Positions 59,869 to 64,000 of a DNA stretch of 64,000 nt are shown in pieces. The DNA is from Parapedobacter sp035556095 (lineage in GTDB: Bacteria; Bacteroidota; Bacteroidia; Sphingobacteriales; Sphingobacteriaceae), in contig NZ_DATMFT010000029.1 in assembly GCF_035556095.1 (NCBI RefSeq), positions 124,001 to 188,000 of the forward strand. The letters run 5' to 3'. The notes under the pieces were generated by a model, which was not told the origin of the DNA, did no database searches, and worked only from the letters and a program-made list of their open reading frames with translations. Position 1 is the stretch's first letter. Each line of letters starts with the position of its first letter. Made by a program: the position numbers and the translations under genes.

Positions 59869-60363
59869 ATGGAAACAAAACGGTTGACCTTATTCATAGC
59901 GGTTATTTTTTTAGGGATTGGTAGTCATGGCGCTTTCGCGCAGGAATCAGACAGTTACACGCGGGCGATAGGAGGACGTTTTGGCGTTGCAAATGGGATT
60001 ACCTATAAGCACTTCCTTAATGAGAGCCACGCTATCGATGGAATCCTCAATTTCCAGGGCAATAGGAATTTCACCATTTTTAAGTTGCTCGGCCTCTACG
60101 AGATCCACCAACCTGTAAATTTTGTCGATGTGGAAGGATTGCGCTGGTACTATGGCTTTGGCGGTGGATTGGGCACCTACCGTTATAAAGATACGGACTC
60201 AAGTGGATTGGCTTGGAGCTTCGACGGCGTAGTGGGTGCCGATTACAAAATTCCCGAGGCCCCCATCAACCTGTCGCTGGATTGGAAGCCTACGATGGAG
60301 CTAACACCCGAGTCGGGTGTACGGTTCGATGGCATCGGGCTGTCTATCCGATTTGTGTTTTAA
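59869..60363 (+). CDS. Small outer-membrane beta-barrel protein
   Basis: A 164-residue exported protein with signal peptide METKRLTLFIAVIFLGIGSHGAFA-QE. The mature part alternates short amphipathic strands, such as AIGGRFGVANGITYKHF, LRWYYGFGGGLGTYRY and PINLSLDWKPTMELT, and ends GIGLSIRFVF with a terminal Phe for barrel insertion. It is about 8 strands long. I do not recognise a family. It is divergent from the acyl-CoA ligase gene, separated by 150 bases, and its stop is only 4 bases from that of the convergent M61 peptidase gene. Confidence 0.7.
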   Translation: METKRLTLFIAVIFLGIGSHGAFAQESDSYTRAIGGRFGVANGITYKHFLNESHAIDGILNFQGNRNFTIFKLLGLYEIHQPVNFVDVEGLRWYYGFGGGLGTYRYKDTDSSGLAWSFDGVVGADYKIPEAPINLSLDWKPTMELTPESGVRFDGIGLSIRFVF

Positions 60364-60367
60364 ATCC

Positions 60368-62164
60368 CTATAAAGACAGCCATATTTTTCCCAATAACTC
60401 TTGTTCCGCTGAAACGTTCTTCAACGGTACGATGCGGAACGCACCATTGGTATCTTCACCAAGGGTGATTGTCAGCTCTTTGATTTTACCATCTCTTGCA
60501 ATGAGCACGTTGAGCTGATCGCCAACAACTGCCAGCTGCATCAGTCGGCTCAGTTCCCGGCCATTAGCATCCAACCGTTCACCGTTGATGGCAAGGATTT
60601 CATCCCTCACATTGATCCCGCCGTTCCAGGCGCCCGTGCCGCGGGTTACGCTGGTTACCATAATACGGCCGTCGTTTGCCGAGGTGTTGAAACCGAGATC
60701 CGGTACCTGCCGCCCCTTGTTGTAGTCGACCAATTCGTATCCTACGGGATTGAGGTAACTGTTGTAGTCCAGCGGGCCCACGGCATGTGCGGCATCGAAG
60801 ATGTCGGCTACGGATGTGCCTGCAACCTGCTCGATCAACGCTTGGAACTCGGGTATTTCAAAGCCACGTTGCTCGTTGATATAGAATTTTTCGTAAGCTG
60901 CCTTTAACACATCGTCAAGCCGTTTTTTGCCCTGTGTGGTAGCCAAGATTTTGAGGTCGAGCAGCATGGCCATTAACGCACCTTTATTATAATAAGATAC
61001 GCTCGTATTGGCCGAGTTTTCGTCTGGTCGGTAATATTTGATCCATGCATCGAAGCTGGCAAGCGCCACCGGCTGCACGTCGTTACCTGGACGGTTCTCC
61101 ACCGTATTAACATCATTGGATAACGCTTGCAGATAGCCATTTTCATTCAAAAAGCCGCATCGCCGCAGCAGCAGGTTATCATAATAGGCCGTAAAACCTT
61201 CCATAATCCATAATGCCGATGTGTAGTTTTCTGCATCGTAATCAAAAGGGCCAAGTTCGGCGGGGCGGAGCCGCTTCACATGCCACAGGTGGAAATATTC
61301 GTGTGCAACGAGCCCAAGGAAGCCGACATAGGAGCGTTCGGTTTGGTAACCGTTTCTACTTGCGCCCAACACGGTTGAATTGAGGTGTTCTAAGCCACCG
61401 CCGCCCGACTGGTAATTGTGTACAATGAAGACGTATCGCTTGTTGGGGTTGACGCCGAATATGGAGGTTGCCTCCTCCACAATGGCGGCACAGTCCGTTT
61501 TCAGGCGTTCTTTATCGTAATTGCCACCACCTACCATGGCAATTTCATGGTGTACGCCAGCCGCTTCAAAGGTAAACACATCCTGATTGCCCACTTCAAT
61601 CGGTGAATCAAACAAAATATCGAAGTCCGCCGCTTGAAACGTATTCGGTTTGCCTGCAACGGCGTCAAGGCCAGTAGATATCTTCGACCAATTAGCGTGG
61701 GGGACGACCGTAACAGCTACCGGGTGGTTTAGCAACCCATCGACATACATAAAGGTAGCCGCCGGGGAAAGGAAGGCATGGCTGTCATCGATAAAATTGG
61801 TACGGACAGAGACTTCAAAACCGTATATGCGGTAACTGAACGTTATCTTTTTCGCCTTGTCCGATTGGATACGCCACGTGTTTTTATCGATTTTTTCAAC
61901 GGCGAGGTGGGCACCGTCCGCGTCGCATGCTTCCACGCTTTCCACATGCCTCGAATATTCGCGTACGAGGTAAGACCCCGGAGTCCATACGGGCATCTTC
62001 ACATCGATATAGTCTTTGCGAAGGTCTGAAATTTCCATTTTTATCTCAGCGTAGTGGGCCTGCGGCTCCTTGAACGATACCTCGAAATGGATGGTTGGCA
62101 CAGCGAGAGCTGATGTGGTCACAGTGGTCATAAGGACGAGCAAATTAATACGGATTCTTCTCAT
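60368..62164 (-). CDS. M61-family peptidase with PDZ domain
   Basis: A 598-residue exported metallopeptidase, glycyl aminopeptidase type. A signal peptide (MRRIRINLLVLMTTVTTSALA) precedes an N-terminal beta domain (VSFKEPQAHYAEIKMEIS), then the zinc site VAHEYFHLWHVKRLRP (HExxH, with the following Glu in WIMEGFTAYYDNLLLRR). A C-terminal PDZ domain (LGFNTSANDGRIMVTSVTRGTGAWNGGINVRDEILAING) probably positions substrates. M61 enzymes remove N-terminal glycine or alanine from peptides. It is transcribed away from the SDR gene's end on the same strand, with 78 bases between them. Confidence 0.92.
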   Translation of the reverse strand: MRRIRINLLVLMTTVTTSALAVPTIHFEVSFKEPQAHYAEIKMEISDLRKDYIDVKMPVWTPGSYLVREYSRHVESVEACDADGAHLAVEKIDKNTWRIQSDKAKKITFSYRIYGFEVSVRTNFIDDSHAFLSPAATFMYVDGLLNHPVAVTVVPHANWSKISTGLDAVAGKPNTFQAADFDILFDSPIEVGNQDVFTFEAAGVHHEIAMVGGGNYDKERLKTDCAAIVEEATSIFGVNPNKRYVFIVHNYQSGGGGLEHLNSTVLGASRNGYQTERSYVGFLGLVAHEYFHLWHVKRLRPAELGPFDYDAENYTSALWIMEGFTAYYDNLLLRRCGFLNENGYLQALSNDVNTVENRPGNDVQPVALASFDAWIKYYRPDENSANTSVSYYNKGALMAMLLDLKILATTQGKKRLDDVLKAAYEKFYINEQRGFEIPEFQALIEQVAGTSVADIFDAAHAVGPLDYNSYLNPVGYELVDYNKGRQVPDLGFNTSANDGRIMVTSVTRGTGAWNGGINVRDEILAINGERLDANGRELSRLMQLAVVGDQLNVLIARDGKIKELTITLGEDTNGAFRIVPLKNVSAEQELLGKIWLSL

Positions 62165-62242
62165 GATGGTGCAAATAGGGAAATGCGAAAATACAAGTAT
62201 CCGTTAAAGCAACAAAGAAATAGGCACTTTAATTGAAAATCA

Positions 62243-63004
62243 TTATTCACGTACAGCCAGGGTTGCATTAGCCTGCATGGTAGGCATGATGACCATGTCG
62301 TTGACATTGACGTGCTTCGGCCGGGAAGCGGCAAACCATACCGCCTCGGCGATGTCTTCAGCCACGAGTGGCTCAATGTGATCGTAAACCGCGGCTGCGC
62401 GCTCGACGTCGCCCTTGAAACGCACCTTCGAAAACTCGGTTTCCACCATGCCTGGATGGATGGCGGTTACCTTGATGTGTTTGTCGAGCAAGTCGATCCG
62501 CATGCCCTTGGTAAGGGCGTCCACCGCATGTTTGGTCGCGCAGTATACATTTCCATTGGGATACACTTCTTTGCCGGCGATGGAACCGAGGTTGATGATA
62601 TGCCCTTGCCGGCGTGCCACCATCATAGGGGCCACCGCGCGGGTAACGTAAAGTAACCCTTTAACGTTGGTGTCAATCATGCGATCCCAATCGCCGATAT
62701 CGCCCGAGTGTATCGGGTCGAGTCCTTGGCTCAGGCCTGCATTGTTTACCAAAACGTCCACCTGTTTCCATCGTTCGGGGAGGTTGTTGAATGAGGTCGA
62801 TACCTCATCTGCATCACGGACGTCGAGTGCCAGGAGATGCGTCTGTATACCAAAAGCCGTGGTAAGCTGCACCGCCAGTGCCTCCAAGCGGTCAATGCGG
62901 CGTGCAGCCAATAACAAATCGTAACTTTGGCGGGCGAATACCCGTGCGCAAGCTTCGCCGATGCCGGCACTTGCTCCTGTGATGAATGCTATTTTTTTAG
63001 ACAT
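62243..63004 (-). CDS. Short-chain dehydrogenase/reductase (YdfG-like)
   Basis: A 253-residue classical SDR. The NAD(P) motif TGASAGIGEA (about 9-18), the NNAG segment (VLVNNAG, about 85-91), catalytic Ser in LGSIAGKE and the YxxxK pair in VYCATKHAV are all present. The sequence resembles YdfG-type serine/3-hydroxyacid dehydrogenases (NADP preference suggested by the Arg-rich ARRIDR after strand 2). A cytoplasmic oxidoreductase for a small hydroxy acid or aldehyde is likely. Substrate unknown. It is followed downstream on the same strand by the M61 peptidase. Confidence 0.9.
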   Translation of the reverse strand: MSKKIAFITGASAGIGEACARVFARQSYDLLLAARRIDRLEALAVQLTTAFGIQTHLLALDVRDADEVSTSFNNLPERWKQVDVLVNNAGLSQGLDPIHSGDIGDWDRMIDTNVKGLLYVTRAVAPMMVARRQGHIINLGSIAGKEVYPNGNVYCATKHAVDALTKGMRIDLLDKHIKVTAIHPGMVETEFSKVRFKGDVERAAAVYDHIEPLVAEDIAEAVWFAASRPKHVNVNDMVIMPTMQANATLAVRE

Positions 63005-63060
63005 GAGATGTTAGATATGAGACATTAGATTAAGTTCACAACCACCACCAACTCGCAACC

Positions 63061-63771
63061 TCACTCAAAATACAAACTCACCTGAAAGCTCCGCATGTAA
63101 AGTCGTTCCAATGGGGAGTCGTTATTGAACGTATTGTTATCGCTAACATTCAGCAGGTTTCCGACGCTTTGGACCCACCGGATTTCAGGCGACATTTTGA
63201 AATAGTCGAAGTAGACATCGAAGCCGATGCCAGCGGTATAAGCAAGGTAACCGCGGTTGGTCATGATGTCTATGTTGCGGTCGTATCTTTTTGCGGACGA
63301 AACGTTGAAAGCCAGCTCACCGCCACCAACAAGGTAGCCCCGCATGTTTGTCTTCCGGTCAGACTTGAACTTCAACAGCAACGGGACTCCAATGTCGGAA
63401 CGATGCACTTTATTCGATTTTACATGGTCGGGGTCCGTTTCTGTGATGGTATTCACATGTATGTTCATAAACCGCAAATTCGGCTGGAGCCTGAGATTGA
63501 GGTTTTCCGTCAGTTTCAGGTCGGCAAGCAGCCCCAAGCCCACATTGCCGCTAAAAGGCGAGGTCACGTATGTATACCCCTCATCCCGCCAAGATGGTTT
63601 CAAATCGATTTTATAATCCGCATTGATGTAATGGAAGCTGAAACCGAAATGCAGTGTTTCATCGTCAACACCACCGCCCCAACGTTGGTAGCGTTGCTGG
63701 GCTTGTGTGGTAGCCGAAACCAACAAAACAAAGGCTATGGAGCATATGATGTAGTGGCTCCGACACTTCAT
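63061..63771 (-). CDS. porT: PorT, type IX secretion system outer-membrane protein
   Basis: A 236-residue barrel needed for type IX secretion in Bacteroidota. ATG 63771 gives the signal peptide MKCRSHYIICSIAFVLLVSATTQA; an upstream start eight codons earlier is less likely. The mature protein shows LHFGFSFHYINADYKIDL, NVGLGLLADLKLTENLNLRLQPNLRF and a terminal SFQVSLYFE strand of the PorT/outer-membrane barrel type. Its ATG overlaps the ubiE stop (ATGA), a conserved neighbour pair that supports the call. It indicates that the organism has a T9SS, hence gliding or secreted C-terminal-domain proteins, whose other genes are outside the window. Confidence 0.85.
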   Translation of the reverse strand: MKCRSHYIICSIAFVLLVSATTQAQQRYQRWGGGVDDETLHFGFSFHYINADYKIDLKPSWRDEGYTYVTSPFSGNVGLGLLADLKLTENLNLRLQPNLRFMNIHVNTITETDPDHVKSNKVHRSDIGVPLLLKFKSDRKTNMRGYLVGGGELAFNVSSAKRYDRNIDIMTNRGYLAYTAGIGFDVYFDYFKMSPEIRWVQSVGNLLNVSDNNTFNNDSPLERLYMRSFQVSLYFE

Positions 63772-64000
63772 TTCGTTGCGATGTAGATGGTGCAAATGCC
63801 GAATGTTTGCGGGCGCGATAGTGCCGTGTAGAATCCCACGCGTTGGAGGATATCCGTAAACTGCTTTCCATCCGGGAATTGCGCAACGGATTCAGGCAGA
63901 TAGCTATATGCGCGGTGATCTTTAGAAAATACCTTACCGATAAGGGGCGTGATGTGGTTGAAATAAAAATGATAAAGTTGCTTTATCGGGAAACTTTTGG
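63768..64000 (-). CDS. ubiE: UbiE/MenG menaquinone methyltransferase, C-terminal part
   Basis: Partial at the window edge: about 76 residues of the C-terminal half are visible. The residues include HFYFNHITPLIGKVFSKDH, then AYSYLPESVAQFPDG and a C-terminal GFYTALSRPQTFGICTIYIA, which match the end of SAM-dependent demethylmenaquinone methyltransferases (the FxPxxGxxxSxDxxAYxYLPESV pattern). It completes menaquinone synthesis, the electron carrier feeding the respiratory oxidases. The stop overlaps the porT start (ATGA at 63771-63768), so the two are translated together. Confidence 0.88.
   Translation of the reverse strand, partial: KSFPIKQLYHFYFNHITPLIGKVFSKDHRAYSYLPESVAQFPDGKQFTDILQRVGFYTALSRPQTFGICTIYIATK

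Overview
The window reads as chromosomal DNA of a Bacteroidota bacterium, most likely family Sphingobacteriaceae (Pedobacter/Parapedobacter/Sphingobacterium-like). The evidence is TonB-dependent receptors including one paired with a DUF4249 lipoprotein, a fused CcoN-CcoO cytochrome oxidase subunit, PorT of the type IX secretion system next to ubiE/menG, a Bacteroidota-style ClpC, and recurrent TAnnTTTG -7 promoter boxes in place of sigma-70 boxes. I saw no rRNA, tRNA, insertion sequence, integrase or CRISPR array. About 48 protein genes fill the window with short spacers.

Layout. 0-7.5 kb: a FAD oxidoreductase, then the xylose operon xylB-xylA facing a LacI regulator with a near-perfect palindromic operator between them, followed by a Tat-exported Gfo/Idh/MocA oxidoreductase and a DUF1080 protein. 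7.6-16.5 kb: a TonB receptor divergent from a MocR regulator, a collagen-like lipoprotein, an S1/P1-like zinc enzyme, a glycosyltransferase fused head to tail with a GH1 glycosidase, and a DedA protein. 16.7-24.9 kb: a small beta-barrel, ClpC, and a unit of ettA, a FixL-like haem-PAS kinase and a REC-CRP fusion regulator. 25-29.6 kb: an odd half-size 2-hydroxyacid-dehydrogenase-like protein with a cysteine cluster, hemN, ccoI and ccoS. 29.7-34.4 kb: a lipoprotein and a TonB receptor/DUF4249 operon. 34.7-40.3 kb: ccoNO, ccoQ, ccoP, ccoG, ccoH and a SafE-like copper/sulfite-type exporter. 40.4-47.6 kb: a secreted hydrolase and a tripartite RND efflux operon. 47.8-53.1 kb: an N-formylglutamate amidohydrolase-like enzyme, a DUF1704 metallopeptidase, a GshB-like ATP-grasp ligase and a cardiolipin synthase, arranged as one operon. 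53.1-64 kb: a large MG2-like envelope protein, dinB, a BrkB/YihY membrane protein, an acyl-CoA ligase, a small barrel, an M61 peptidase, an SDR, porT and the end of ubiE/menG.

How the genes fit together. The strongest functional theme is micro-oxic respiration. A predicted oxygen sensor kinase and a response regulator carrying its own FNR/CRP DNA-binding domain sit next to genes for oxygen-independent haem synthesis (hemN), copper delivery (ccoI), oxidase assembly (ccoS, ccoG, ccoH) and the cbb3 oxidase itself. This looks like a compressed FixL-FixJ-FixK circuit. The second theme is sugar use (xylose, 3-keto-glycoside-type chemistry, GH1). The third is an uncharacterised amidohydrolase/peptidase/ATP-grasp cassette, which is the best candidate in the window for undescribed chemistry.
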